Source: Xanthomarina spongicola
GTDB lineage: Bacteria; Bacteroidota; Bacteroidia; Flavobacteriales; Flavobacteriaceae
NCBI RefSeq assembly: GCF_003148645.1
Contig: NZ_QGGP01000004.1
Coordinates: 233,072 to 297,071 of the forward strand
DNA length: 64,000 nucleotides
Direction: 5' to 3'
The notes below the pieces were generated by a model. The model was not told where the DNA came from. It saw nothing but the letters and a program-made list of their open reading frames with translations, and searched no databases. This document shows positions 9,162 to 18,153 of the stretch, one piece after another. The position numbers were made by a program, and so were the translations under genes. Each line of letters starts with the position of its first letter. Positions within the stretch are counted from its first letter, which is position 1.

Positions 9162-9500
9162 GACTATGGTACAAGCCACTTCAAAATCGATATTATTTTC
9201 TTTTAAAAGATTATAAAAATCAGGGTTTTCTGTTCCTGGATTAAAAATAACACGTTTTGGATTTAAAGATATTATATAGTTATAATAAGCCTCTTGCCTC
9301 TTAGGATTTAAATATAAGGTTACTGTATCAATATCTTCATAAGGCATTAAGCTTGTATCAATTTTTACATTATTAATAGTGCCTTCTTTCATACCAAAAG
9401 CAACTACTTCATGACCAGAATTAATCAATCTATTTACTGCCATATTTGAGTACCTATCAGGCTTTAAAGAGGCTCCAAACACTAAAGTTTTCTTATCCAT
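9138..9500 (-). CDS. CoA-binding domain protein (YccU-like)
   Basis: A 120-residue Rossmann-fold protein. It contains TLVFGASLKPDRYSNMAVNRL near the N-terminus and RVIFNPGTENPDFYNLL later, both typical of short CoA_binding_2 proteins related to the succinyl-CoA synthetase alpha N-domain. Proteins of this size bind CoA or acyl-CoA and have no settled role. It overlaps the symporter gene convergently. Confidence 0.8.
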   Translation of the reverse strand: MDKKTLVFGASLKPDRYSNMAVNRLINSGHEVVAFGMKEGTINNVKIDTSLMPYEDIDTVTLYLNPKRQEAYYNYIISLNPKRVIFNPGTENPDFYNLLKENNIDFEVACTIVLLSTNQY

Positions 9501-9654
9501 TTGTTAAATCGTTGTTAAGCAATGTTAAAAAGAGTAACAGTTATCAAAAATAGGCGTCTATTTATTAAACACAAAATTTGGCATCTTAAAATACAATATA
9601 TTTAATAGTCAACATAATAGTTGATGGTTAGTGTTAAGTCTGGCTATTAAATTG

Positions 9655-9685
9655 AAAAAACCCGAAGCTAATGCTTCGGGTTTTT
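9655..9685. terminator. Intrinsic terminator (cccgaagc/gcttcggg)
   Basis: A perfect eight-base-pair stem with a taat loop, flanked by A6 and T5. It can act both ways. Confidence 0.75.
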
Positions 9686-9837
9686 AATTACAATTTGTTA
9701 AATGATAGTTAAAAACGTTAAGAGATGAAATAAAAACAGCTTTTCTACGTCTATATAATAAGTGATAAGTTTTTAAGTAATCAAACTATAAAAAAACTTT
9801 TTATGGTTAGTGTTAGTTAAAATTGGTTAATAGTTGG

Positions 9838-9873
9838 AAAGCCTCGAAACAGACTTGTTTCGAGGCTTTTTTT
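9838..9873 (+). terminator. Intrinsic terminator downstream of fabH
   Basis: The stem aaagcctcgaaac / gtttcgaggcttt is followed on the plus strand by eight T residues. On the minus strand, after fabH, only three T follow, so it is mainly plus-oriented although it may also serve fabH. Confidence 0.7.
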
Positions 9874-9892
9874 TATTTTATTTATTATGTAT

Positions 9893-10903
9893 TTACCACT
9901 TAATAATAACAGATCCCCAAGTAAATCCACTACCAAAAGCAGCAAGAACAACGGTATCTCCTCCCTTTATTTTTCCTTCTTCCCATGCTTCAGTTAAAGC
10001 AATTGGAATTGAAGCTGCAGTTGTATTACCATATTTTTGGATATTATTAAAAACTTGGTCGTCTGTAAGTTTAAATTTTTTCTGAATAAATTGCGCTATT
10101 CTCAAATTTGCCTGATGCGGAACAAGCATGTCAATATCATCAACATTCAAATTGTTTTTTTGTAACCCTTCATTGATAACTTCACTAAAACGAACCACAG
10201 CATTTTTAAATACAAACTGGCCATTCATATAAGGGAAATAACTATCATCATCAGGATTATTATCAGCAAGAATATCATTAATCCAACGTTTTCCCATTCC
10301 TGGAGCAATAAGCACTAATTCTTCTGCATGTTCTCCTTGCGAATGTAAGTGTGTAGATAAAATTCCTTTACTAGTATCTTCTTCTCTGGTTAAAACTGCA
10401 GCACCTGCTCCATCTCCAAAAATTACCGAAACACCTCTGCCTCTATCTGTTTTATCTAGACCATGCGAATGTAATTCACTCCCAATAACTAGTACATTTT
10501 TATACATACCAGTTTTAATAAAATTATCTGCTACAGAAATGGCATAAATGAAACCTGAACATTGGTTTCTAACATCTAAAGCACCAACGGTTTTAATATC
10601 AAGAGCATGTTGCACCTGTACTCCTGGTCCAGGAAAATACATGTCTGGACTTAAAGTTGCAAACACTATAAAATCGATATCGTCTTTATCTATTCTAGAA
10701 CGTTCTATTGCAATTTTAGCTGCTTTAACTCCCATTACTGAAGTAGTATCTCCAGAGCCTGGTTTAACCCATCGTCTTTCTTGTATTCCTGTACGCTCTT
10801 GAATCCATGCATCATTGGTATCCATCATTTTAGATAGATCATCATTCGTTACAACATTATCAGGAACATAATATCCTAATCCAATAATTTTCGAGTTATA
10901 CAT
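9893..10903 (-). CDS. fabH: 3-oxoacyl-ACP synthase III (FabH)
   Basis: A 336-residue thiolase-fold enzyme with the KAS III catalytic triad visible: Cys115 in VRNQCSGFIYA, His263 in VPHQANLRI and Asn293 in KYGNTTAASIP. The glycine loop GDGAGAAVL and a C-terminal FGSGFTWGS are also typical. It condenses acyl-CoA with malonyl-ACP to start fatty acid synthesis, and in Bacteroidetes branched-chain primers are common. It stands alone here, not beside plsX or rpmF, so it could be a second KAS III used for another product. Confidence 0.9.
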   Translation of the reverse strand: MYNSKIIGLGYYVPDNVVTNDDLSKMMDTNDAWIQERTGIQERRWVKPGSGDTTSVMGVKAAKIAIERSRIDKDDIDFIVFATLSPDMYFPGPGVQVQHALDIKTVGALDVRNQCSGFIYAISVADNFIKTGMYKNVLVIGSELHSHGLDKTDRGRGVSVIFGDGAGAAVLTREEDTSKGILSTHLHSQGEHAEELVLIAPGMGKRWINDILADNNPDDDSYFPYMNGQFVFKNAVVRFSEVINEGLQKNNLNVDDIDMLVPHQANLRIAQFIQKKFKLTDDQVFNNIQKYGNTTAASIPIALTEAWEEGKIKGGDTVVLAAFGSGFTWGSVIIKW

Positions 10904-11076
10904 AAATCATTTTTTTATATGTTCAAAACAGTGTTGCAATTTAATCATTATATATAGTATTCTTATAATATTTAAATTTAAATATGAATTTCATAATAGG
11001 TCTACTATTTTAACATCCTTTTAATAATTTAAAGCATTAGATTTAGTAGCTTTAAAAACCAAAAATATATAACCAT

Positions 11077-13509
11077 ATGAAATCATTATTATTAAACATT
11101 GTATTGTTTTTTTCTCTCATTTCTTTTGGACAGGAAAATTTAACCTATCAAAAACCTCATCAAAATATTCTAGAATTAGCTGAAGCTCCAATGGCTCCAA
11201 GCATAAGAATAGATAGTAAAGGAAATAACATTGTATTTCTTTATAGAAGTAATTTTAAATCTATTGATGAACTTTCTGAAACAGAAATGCGTTTGGGTGG
11301 ATTACGTATCAATCCTGTAACTAATATTGGTAGTAGAACTAGATATTATACAGATATTACTGTTAGAATAGGTCAAGATGGAAACACACAAAAAGTAACC
11401 GGATTACCTGAAAAGAAACGTTTTGCAAATTTCTCATGGTCGCCAAATCAAGAATATATGGCTTTCACTAATACAGTAAATTCTGGAGTAGAGCTTTGGG
11501 TTTTAGATATTAATAATGCTAAGGCAACTAAAATTAGTAAGGCAAATTTGAATGCTAATATGGGAAATCCCGTTACTTGGTTTAAAGACAGTAAATCTCT
11601 TTTAGTGAGTACGCTTCCAGCTAACAGAAACCCTTTAATAGATACAAAAGAAGCGATACCAACTGGACCAACAATTTCAATAAGTGAAGCTGGTGTTGAA
11701 GCCCAAAACAGAACCTATCAAGATTTACTTAAAAACAAAAACGATGAGTATAATTTTGAATTATTAGCTCAAGCAGAATTACATAAAATTACTTTAGATG
11801 GTGTTTCAACTTTATGGAAAAAAACCGATATGTATCGAGATATCTCGTTTTCACCAGATGGAAATTATATAATGGTTACTACTATTAACAGACCATTTTC
11901 TTATTTAGTGCCTTACTACAGATTTCCTTCTACAACAACAATATATAAAGCTAATGGCGATTTTGTAAATACATTTCTAGAAGTCCCATTAATAGAAGAT
12001 TTACCAAAAGGTTTTATGGCTGAAAGAAAAGGGAAAAGAGATGTTACCTGGCGAAATGATAAGCCTTCAACATTGGTTTGGGCAGAAGCTTTAGATGGTG
12101 GAGATCCAGAAAATGAAGTCCCTTTTAGAGATGAAGTGTTTCAACAAGATGCACCTTTTACTGGAAAAGTAACCTCGCTTCTAAAAACAAAAGATCGATA
12201 TAGGTATATACAATGGGGAAATGATAATACAGCCTTGGCTTACGATTACTGGTGGAATACCAGAAACACAAGAACCTATTTGTTTAACCCTTCAGATAAT
12301 AGTCAAGAACCAAAAGTTGTATTCGATAGAAACTATCAAGATGTGTATAGCAATCCTGGAAGTTTTGTGTACACAAAAAACGATTTCGACGAATATATTT
12401 TGGACTTAGATAATAATAACGCCTTTCTAATTGGAGATGGTTATAGCGACGCTGGAAAGTTTCCATTTGTAGATGAAATTAATCTAGAAACTTTAGAAAC
12501 AAACAGATTGTATCAATCTGGATTAACAGATAAAGTTGAAGATATTTCAATGGCATTAAATGCAAAACAAGGTGAGTTTATTGTAAAAATAGAGTCTAAA
12601 AATGAATATCCAAACTATTACATTAGAAACATTAAAAAACGCATTGGATTAATTTCTTTAACACAATTTGAAAACCCTTTTATGAGTATTCAAAATGTTA
12701 AAAAGGAAGTGATTAAATACAAACGTGCAGATGGATTGGAATTAACAGGAACGCTTTATTTACCTACAGATTATGAAGCAGGTAAAAAATACCCAATGGT
12801 TATGTGGGCTTATCCTGAAGAATTTAAAGATAAAAGTAGCGCTGGGCAAAACACTAAAAATTCTAATGAGTTTACCTATCCTTGGTATGGTTCACCAATT
12901 TACTGGGTAACCAGAGGCTATGTAGTTTTAGACGATGCATCTTTCCCTATTGTTGGTGAAGGAGACGAAGAACCTAATGATACGTTTATTGTGCAATTAG
13001 TTGCCAATGCAAAAGCAGCTATTGATGCAGTTGATGACTTAGGTTATATTGATAGAAATAAAGTGGCTGTTGGTGGACATAGTTATGGTGCGTTTATGAC
13101 AGCTAATTTATTATCTCACTCTAACTTATTTGCAGCTGGTATTGCTAGAAGTGGTGCTTATAATAGAACACTAACTCCTTTTGGTTTCCAGAGTGAAGAA
13201 CGTAATTATTGGGAAGCTCCTGAGATTTATTATAATATGTCTCCTTTTATGCATTGTGACACCATGAAAACTCCTTTACTTTTAATTCATGGTGAAGCAG
13301 ATAATAATTCTGGAACCTACCCATTACAAAGTGAACGTTACTTTAATGCCTTAAAAGGATTAGGTGCTCCAGTTAGATTAGTTATGCTGCCAAAAGAAAG
13401 TCATGGTTATGTAGCTGAAGAATCTATATTACATATGCTTTGGGAACAAGATACATGGCTGGAAAACAATGTGAAAAACACACCTGAAACTGAAGTTAAA
13501 ACTGATTAA
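11077..13509 (+). CDS. Secreted S9-family serine peptidase (glutamyl endopeptidase/S9D-like)
   Basis: An 810-residue protein with a signal peptide ending near SFGQ. A long N-terminal beta-propeller-like part precedes a C-terminal alpha/beta hydrolase domain. The triad is Ser669 in GGHSYGAF, Asp742 in HGEADNNSG and His776 in KESHGYV. The D-N-N-S-G context and the WYGSPIYWVTRGYVVLDDAS stretch resemble the S9D group that includes plant chloroplast glutamyl peptidase. It probably degrades oligopeptides in the periplasm. It stands alone, 43 bases before an AraC-type regulator. Confidence 0.88.
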   Translation: MKSLLLNIVLFFSLISFGQENLTYQKPHQNILELAEAPMAPSIRIDSKGNNIVFLYRSNFKSIDELSETEMRLGGLRINPVTNIGSRTRYYTDITVRIGQDGNTQKVTGLPEKKRFANFSWSPNQEYMAFTNTVNSGVELWVLDINNAKATKISKANLNANMGNPVTWFKDSKSLLVSTLPANRNPLIDTKEAIPTGPTISISEAGVEAQNRTYQDLLKNKNDEYNFELLAQAELHKITLDGVSTLWKKTDMYRDISFSPDGNYIMVTTINRPFSYLVPYYRFPSTTTIYKANGDFVNTFLEVPLIEDLPKGFMAERKGKRDVTWRNDKPSTLVWAEALDGGDPENEVPFRDEVFQQDAPFTGKVTSLLKTKDRYRYIQWGNDNTALAYDYWWNTRNTRTYLFNPSDNSQEPKVVFDRNYQDVYSNPGSFVYTKNDFDEYILDLDNNNAFLIGDGYSDAGKFPFVDEINLETLETNRLYQSGLTDKVEDISMALNAKQGEFIVKIESKNEYPNYYIRNIKKRIGLISLTQFENPFMSIQNVKKEVIKYKRADGLELTGTLYLPTDYEAGKKYPMVMWAYPEEFKDKSSAGQNTKNSNEFTYPWYGSPIYWVTRGYVVLDDASFPIVGEGDEEPNDTFIVQLVANAKAAIDAVDDLGYIDRNKVAVGGHSYGAFMTANLLSHSNLFAAGIARSGAYNRTLTPFGFQSEERNYWEAPEIYYNMSPFMHCDTMKTPLLLIHGEADNNSGTYPLQSERYFNALKGLGAPVRLVMLPKESHGYVAEESILHMLWEQDTWLENNVKNTPETEVKTD

Positions 13510-13552
13510 TAAAGTTACTAAATTTCACGGAAGCAGTTTTAGTTATTTAATA

Positions 13553-14428
13553 ATGAACATTGTAAAAACATATCAAAAAGTAAATTCTGAAAACGAAAAC
13601 ATGAGTTTTGGGATATCTAAAATGGAAGATATTTACAAAAAACGAAATGGAAAGGTTGATGAACCACACAGACATAATTACTATACAGTATTAATTATAA
13701 ATAAAGCAAAAGGCCAACATAAGATAGACTTTAACGCTTATGGCTTATCAAACAAACAAGTTTTCTTTGTTGCTCCTGGACAAGTACACCAAGTTATAGA
13801 AACAGAAAAATCTTTGGGATATGCCATGACTTTTTCCAATCAGTTTTTAGTTGAAAATTCTATTCCATTATCGTTTATTGATAGTTTGAATCTCTTTCAA
13901 AATTATGGACAAAGCCCACCTTTAGAGCCAAATAATGAACAATTTGTTACCATAGAAAATTTTGCAGATAATATTTTTAGGCTATTCTACAGTAATAAAA
14001 CAATGAAACTTTTATCTATTGGTTCCTATTTAAAACTCTTGCTGATAGAATGTAATAATATTTGTTCTATTAATCCTATCGAATTGGATGTAGACTCTTC
14101 TGGAGACAACCTAATTCGGACTTTTAAAAATGCCGTAAATAACAACTATAAAAAAGAACACTCTACCACCTTTTATGCCAATGAGCTATTTATTACACCA
14201 GACCATTTAAACAGAACCTTTAAAGCCAAAATTGGTAAAACTGCAAAAGACTATATTCAAGCAAGAATTATAACTGAAGCGAAAAGACTACTTTATTTCA
14301 CGGATTTAAGCAATAAAGAAATTGCCTATGAGTTAGGCTTCAATGAGCCAGCCAATTTTAGTGCATTTTTCAAAAAACACACACAATTATCCCCTTCAAA
14401 TTTCAAGCTACATGAGATAAGGTCCTAG
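13553..14428 (+). CDS. AraC-family transcriptional regulator
   Basis: A 291-residue protein with an N-terminal cupin-like sensor (DEPHRHNYYTVLIINKAKG, then VFFVAPGQVHQVIE) and a C-terminal double helix-turn-helix. The latter shows YANELFITPDHLNRTFK, then TEAKRLLYFTDLSNKEIAYE and LGFNEPANFSAFFKKH, the classic AraC signature. It likely controls the pirin/GNAT/YceI genes that follow on the same strand after about 100 bases; this is inference from position. Confidence 0.9.
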   Translation: MNIVKTYQKVNSENENMSFGISKMEDIYKKRNGKVDEPHRHNYYTVLIINKAKGQHKIDFNAYGLSNKQVFFVAPGQVHQVIETEKSLGYAMTFSNQFLVENSIPLSFIDSLNLFQNYGQSPPLEPNNEQFVTIENFADNIFRLFYSNKTMKLLSIGSYLKLLLIECNNICSINPIELDVDSSGDNLIRTFKNAVNNNYKKEHSTTFYANELFITPDHLNRTFKAKIGKTAKDYIQARIITEAKRLLYFTDLSNKEIAYELGFNEPANFSAFFKKHTQLSPSNFKLHEIRS

Positions 14429-14499
14429 TTTCTAGATAAATGTCGGATTTTCATACGTTTACCCCTTTTTTTCATATTCCACAGTCTTCACATTGGTAA

Positions 14500-14507
14500 T
14501 ATCTTTG
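14500..14507 (+). promoter_or_regulatory. Putative -7 box before the pirin gene
   Basis: TATCTTTG followed by T, matching TAnnTTTG, lies 23 bases before the pirin start. No good -33 element was seen, which would fit an activator-dependent promoter, possibly under the AraC protein encoded just upstream. Confidence 0.4.
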
Positions 14508-14530
14508 TATCATACTTTAAAGCAAAGCAT

Positions 14531-15409
14531 ATGAACCGTAAGAAATTTATTAAAAATGCCCTTTTAACAGGTGTTGTTAGTGCTATCGCTCCACAAATAC
14601 TTAAAGCAAACAATAACAAATCTATAAATTCTACTTACGACACCTTGATGCAACAAGTAGGATTTAATCATATACCAAATAAAAATATACATACTATGAA
14701 TACAGTAATTCACAAAGCAGAAACAAGAGGACAAGCAAATCACGGTTGGTTAAATTCACACCACACCTTTAGCTTCGCTAATTATTACAATCCAGAAAGA
14801 ATGAATTTTGGTGTACTACGTGTCTTAAATGATGATATTGTAGCAGCAGGAATGGGATTTGGAACGCATCCACATGACAATATGGAAATAATCTCTATTC
14901 CCTTAGAAGGCGATTTAGAACATAAAGACAGTATGGGTAATGTGGCAGTTATTAGAGAAGGAGATGTACAGGTTTTAAGTGCAGGAACTGGAATAACACA
15001 TTCGGAATACAATAAAAATAAAGACAAAGAAGTGAAGTTTCTTCAGATTTGGGTATTCCCTAAAGAGAAAAATGTCACGCCACGTTATGACCAAATTTCT
15101 ATTAGAGATATTGTAAAAACCAATGAATTTTACCAAGTGCTTTCGCCTAATAAAGATGATCAAGGTGTTTGGATCAATCAAGACGCTTGGTTTCATATTG
15201 GAAATTTCACAAAAGGAAACTCAGATGAATACAAAATCAAAAGAGAAGGAAATGGCGTTTATGCTTTTATTCTTGAAGGTGACGTTGAAATCAATAATGA
15301 AAAACTTTCCAAAAGAGATGGCATGGGGATTTGGGATACAGACTCCATTTATGTAAAAGCTACAGAAAATGCACGTGTCCTTTTAATGGAAGTGCCAATG
15401 ACAAGATAA
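14531..15409 (+). CDS. Pirin-family protein with an N-terminal leader
   Basis: A 292-residue protein. A short pirin would begin at about residue 56 (MNTVIHKAETRGQANHGWLN). The domain then shows the metal-binding set of the pirin cupin (GFGTHPHDNMEI with two His, and SAGTGITHSEYN). Bacterial pirins act as quercetinases or redox-linked regulators. The first 55 residues (RKKFIKNALLTGVVSAIAP) look like a signal or export leader, which is unusual for a pirin. If real, the protein is exported; otherwise translation starts at the internal ATG at 14696. The upstream -7 box sits right before the long start. Confidence 0.8.
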   Translation: MNRKKFIKNALLTGVVSAIAPQILKANNNKSINSTYDTLMQQVGFNHIPNKNIHTMNTVIHKAETRGQANHGWLNSHHTFSFANYYNPERMNFGVLRVLNDDIVAAGMGFGTHPHDNMEIISIPLEGDLEHKDSMGNVAVIREGDVQVLSAGTGITHSEYNKNKDKEVKFLQIWVFPKEKNVTPRYDQISIRDIVKTNEFYQVLSPNKDDQGVWINQDAWFHIGNFTKGNSDEYKIKREGNGVYAFILEGDVEINNEKLSKRDGMGIWDTDSIYVKATENARVLLMEVPMTR

Positions 15410-15434
15410 TTATAACAATTTTAATAAATACAAC

Positions 15435-15719
15435 ATGGAACTAATCATAAAAGAACAAGAAAACAAAGGCTTTGCAATGGCTAGGGAAGATAACAAAAGA
15501 GCTGGATTAATGACCTATTCCATTGCAAGAAAAAATCATATTATTATCGATCATACAGAAGTTGATCCTGAGTTTAAAGGCAAAAATGTTGGGAAACAAC
15601 TGCTCTACAAAATTGTAGAAATGGCAAGAGAAAAAAACATCAAAATCACACCATTATGTCCTTATGCTAATGCACAGTTTAAAAAACTAACAGACATTCA
15701 AGACGTATTAAAAAAATAA
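15435..15719 (+). CDS. Short GNAT-like N-acetyltransferase (YjdJ type)
   Basis: A 94-residue protein with HTEVDPEFKGKNVGKQLLYK, the acetyl-CoA pyrophosphate loop of the GNAT fold, and TPLCPYANAQFKK at the end. This compact form is known as the YjdJ/NATD1-like family and has no settled substrate. It is the second gene of the pirin-GNAT-YceI run and is spaced 25 bases after pirin. Confidence 0.8.
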   Translation: MELIIKEQENKGFAMAREDNKRAGLMTYSIARKNHIIIDHTEVDPEFKGKNVGKQLLYKIVEMAREKNIKITPLCPYANAQFKKLTDIQDVLKK

Positions 15720-15752
15720 TAAATTAAATATTAACAATTAAAAACTATAAAG

Positions 15753-16274
15753 ATGAGTAACAAAACAAATTGGTCAATCGACAACGCACATTCAGAAATT
15801 GCTTTTAAAGTAAAGCATATGATGATTTCAACAGTAACAGGTCATTTCGAAGATTTTAAAGCAACTGCAAAAACAGATGGTGATAATTTCGACAATGTCG
15901 AGTTTGCTTTTAGTGCAAAAACAGCCTCTATAAATACCAAAAACAAAGACAGAGATACACATTTAAAATCGGATGATTTTTTCAATTCTGAAAAATTCCC
16001 TGAAATGACATTTGTTTCTAAATCGTTTGATGGCGACAAACTAATTGGAGATTTAACTATTAGAGACGTAACCAAAGAAATTACATTAGATGCTGAATTA
16101 AATGGTGTAGCTGTAGATCCTTACGGACAAACAAAAGCAGGTTTTGAAATTAGAGGAGAAGTTAACAGAAAAGACTTCAATTTAACTTGGAATGCGGTAA
16201 CAGAAGCAGGTAGCATTGTAGTTTCAGACAAAGTAAAATTAGTAGTTGATGTACAATTTACAAAACAGTCTTAA
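15753..16274 (+). CDS. YceI-family lipid-binding protein
   Basis: A 173-residue protein matching the YceI lipocalin-like fold: NWSIDNAHSEIAFKVKHMMI, then TGHFEDFKA, LKSDDFFNSEKFPEMTFVSK and GFEIRGEVNRKDFNLTWNA. These proteins bind polyisoprenoids or amphiphiles in a beta-barrel pocket and are often induced by stress. No signal peptide is seen, so it is predicted cytoplasmic. It ends the pirin cluster; a terminator follows at 16361-16392. Confidence 0.88.
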   Translation: MSNKTNWSIDNAHSEIAFKVKHMMISTVTGHFEDFKATAKTDGDNFDNVEFAFSAKTASINTKNKDRDTHLKSDDFFNSEKFPEMTFVSKSFDGDKLIGDLTIRDVTKEITLDAELNGVAVDPYGQTKAGFEIRGEVNRKDFNLTWNAVTEAGSIVVSDKVKLVVDVQFTKQS

Positions 16275-16360
16275 ACTAAAAAATACAATTAATAGCACAT
16301 CTAAAAAGGCAATTTTTAAAGCTTCAAAAGAAGTTTTAAAAATGAACCAATAGATTAAAT

Positions 16361-16392
16361 AAAAGAGGTAGCATAATTCGCTACCTCTTTTT
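16361..16392. terminator. Bidirectional intrinsic terminator
   Basis: The stem agaggtagc / gctacctct has a seven-base loop, with A-run and T-run on either side. It serves the convergent YceI and GMC oxidoreductase genes. Confidence 0.75.
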
Positions 16393-16428
16393 CTGTTTTA
16401 TAAACTTATGAAGATGACTGCTTAATTC

Positions 16429-17994
16429 TTATTTTTTATTTCCAACATGACTCATAGCATGTTCTGAAATGGCTGTAATAGATAAAGAGGGATTTACTCC
16501 AGGATTTGCAGAAATCATGGAACCATCGCAAACCATCATGTTCTTATAACCAAACACCATGTTATATTTATCAATAACTCCTTTTGATGCATTTTCAGCC
16601 ATAACAGCTCCACCTAAAATGTGTGCTGTGGTTGGAGTTCCTAACAAAGCATCTGTAAAATTGGCATAGGGAATTCCGTTTACTTTATTGGCAACCTGTT
16701 TACCTAATTCCATAGCTTCAGGAATAAAGGCACTTGGTTTTGGTCCAGATTCTTTAACGGTTTTCATTTTGGTAAACTTGCCTAATTTAATTTGTAGCGT
16801 ACTATCTAAAGTTTGCATAAATAATAAGATAGTTGTTCGTTGTGCATAATTTTTTGAAAAGATGGTTTTAAAAAATCTAGAAGGCTTTTTAAAAAACAAT
16901 CCGATGATTCCTAACAAACGAAAAATCATAAATTTATTATGAATGGTTGGCATAGTCAAAGCTTTTGAGAAACTAGAACCTTCGCCATAACGTACAGGTT
17001 CTAAATGACTATTTTCATCTGTATGCAAAATAGAACCAATAGCAATACCTTTGGAATAATCCTTCGGATTTTTATCTGTGGAAGTCACCAATAACAAGGA
17101 TTCATTATTGGTTCGGATGTTTTTTCCAACAGCATCAGATAGGCTTGGTAAGGAAGATTTTTTTAGTTTTAACAACAACGGAACCGTTCCCATAACACCT
17201 CCAGAAAAAATAACTCCTTTTGCTGTAACACTTGCTTTTGATTTTTTACCTATACTAGACTTATACTCTATTTTATAACCATCTGAACCATCCTCATTTC
17301 CTAATACTGACACATTATAAACTTCTTTTTCAGCTAAAATTTCAGTACCAAGCTGTTGTGCTAAATGCAAATAATTTTTATCCAACGTGTTTTTGGCATT
17401 ATATCTACAACCTGTCATGCAAGCACCACAAAAGACACAACCAGTCCTATCTGGACCTTTTCCGTTGAAATAAGGATCAGCTACTTTTTTACCAGCTTCT
17501 CCAAAATATACAGCGACTTTGGTAGCTTCAAAATGAGCTTCTTTCCCAATGTCTTTTGCTAGGTCTTTAATCAGTAAATCCGATTCATACAATTTAGGAT
17601 TCGTGTCTGCTCCTAACATGGTGTAAGCAGTATCATAAAATGGTTTTAGTTGCCTTTCCCAATCATTTAATTGTGCCCAACTTCCAGTCTTAAAAAACTC
17701 TTTTTTAGGTATAGGTAACGTATTGGCATAAGTTAAAGAACCTCCTCCAACTCCTACGCCTGAAAGCACTGTCACATGATTTAGAAAGGTCATTTTAAAA
17801 ATGCCATTTAGCTTTGCTTTTGGTTCCCAAAGCCATTTCTTTAAATTCCAGTTTGTTTTTGGAAAGTCCTTATCTTGAAACCATTTCCCTTTTTCAATAA
17901 CCAAAACTTTATAGCCTTTTTCCGAAAGTCTTAATGCACTAACAGATCCTCCAAAACCACTTCCAATAATCACATAATCGTATTCTAACGCCAC
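16429..17994 (-). CDS. GMC-family oxidoreductase (cholesterol-oxidase-like) with a four-Cys cluster
   Basis: A 521-residue flavoprotein. The FAD-binding motif is VIIGSGFGGSVSALRLSEKG at the N-terminus, GVGVGGGSLTYANTL marks the GMC signature, and HILGGAVMAENASKGVID plus DGSMISANPGVNPSLSITA close the fold. Inserted in the middle is GCVFCGACMTGCRYNAKNT, with a CxxCxxCxxxC spacing like that of a [4Fe-4S] ferredoxin site. Cys-rich inserts of this kind occur in a GMC subgroup. It oxidises an alcohol or sterol-like compound, but the substrate is unknown. Confidence 0.82.
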   Translation of the reverse strand: MALEYDYVIIGSGFGGSVSALRLSEKGYKVLVIEKGKWFQDKDFPKTNWNLKKWLWEPKAKLNGIFKMTFLNHVTVLSGVGVGGGSLTYANTLPIPKKEFFKTGSWAQLNDWERQLKPFYDTAYTMLGADTNPKLYESDLLIKDLAKDIGKEAHFEATKVAVYFGEAGKKVADPYFNGKGPDRTGCVFCGACMTGCRYNAKNTLDKNYLHLAQQLGTEILAEKEVYNVSVLGNEDGSDGYKIEYKSSIGKKSKASVTAKGVIFSGGVMGTVPLLLKLKKSSLPSLSDAVGKNIRTNNESLLLVTSTDKNPKDYSKGIAIGSILHTDENSHLEPVRYGEGSSFSKALTMPTIHNKFMIFRLLGIIGLFFKKPSRFFKTIFSKNYAQRTTILLFMQTLDSTLQIKLGKFTKMKTVKESGPKPSAFIPEAMELGKQVANKVNGIPYANFTDALLGTPTTAHILGGAVMAENASKGVIDKYNMVFGYKNMMVCDGSMISANPGVNPSLSITAISEHAMSHVGNKK

Positions 17995-18153
17995 ACTAAT
18001 TTTATTGTTTATGTATCAGGTTTAAATATACAATATAGACTAATAGTTCCTTAAAATATTTTCGTGTCAGTTTGTCACATTTTCATGCTTGGCATTTTTG
18101 TTGTCTTATTGAAATCATTAGAAATAAACATATTATTAATAAAATTATACATT

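Larger units (their letters stand above)
9501..9892. other. 391-base region without a protein gene; two terminators and a duplicated element
   Basis: Both flanking genes are on the minus strand. The region holds two hairpin terminators (9655-9685 and 9838-9873), each preceded on the plus strand by the same 13-mer atggttagtgtta (9624-9636 and 9803-9815). The second hairpin has its long T-run on the plus strand, which neither flanking gene explains. A plus-strand small RNA is possible. No ORF of useful length was seen. Confidence 0.5.
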
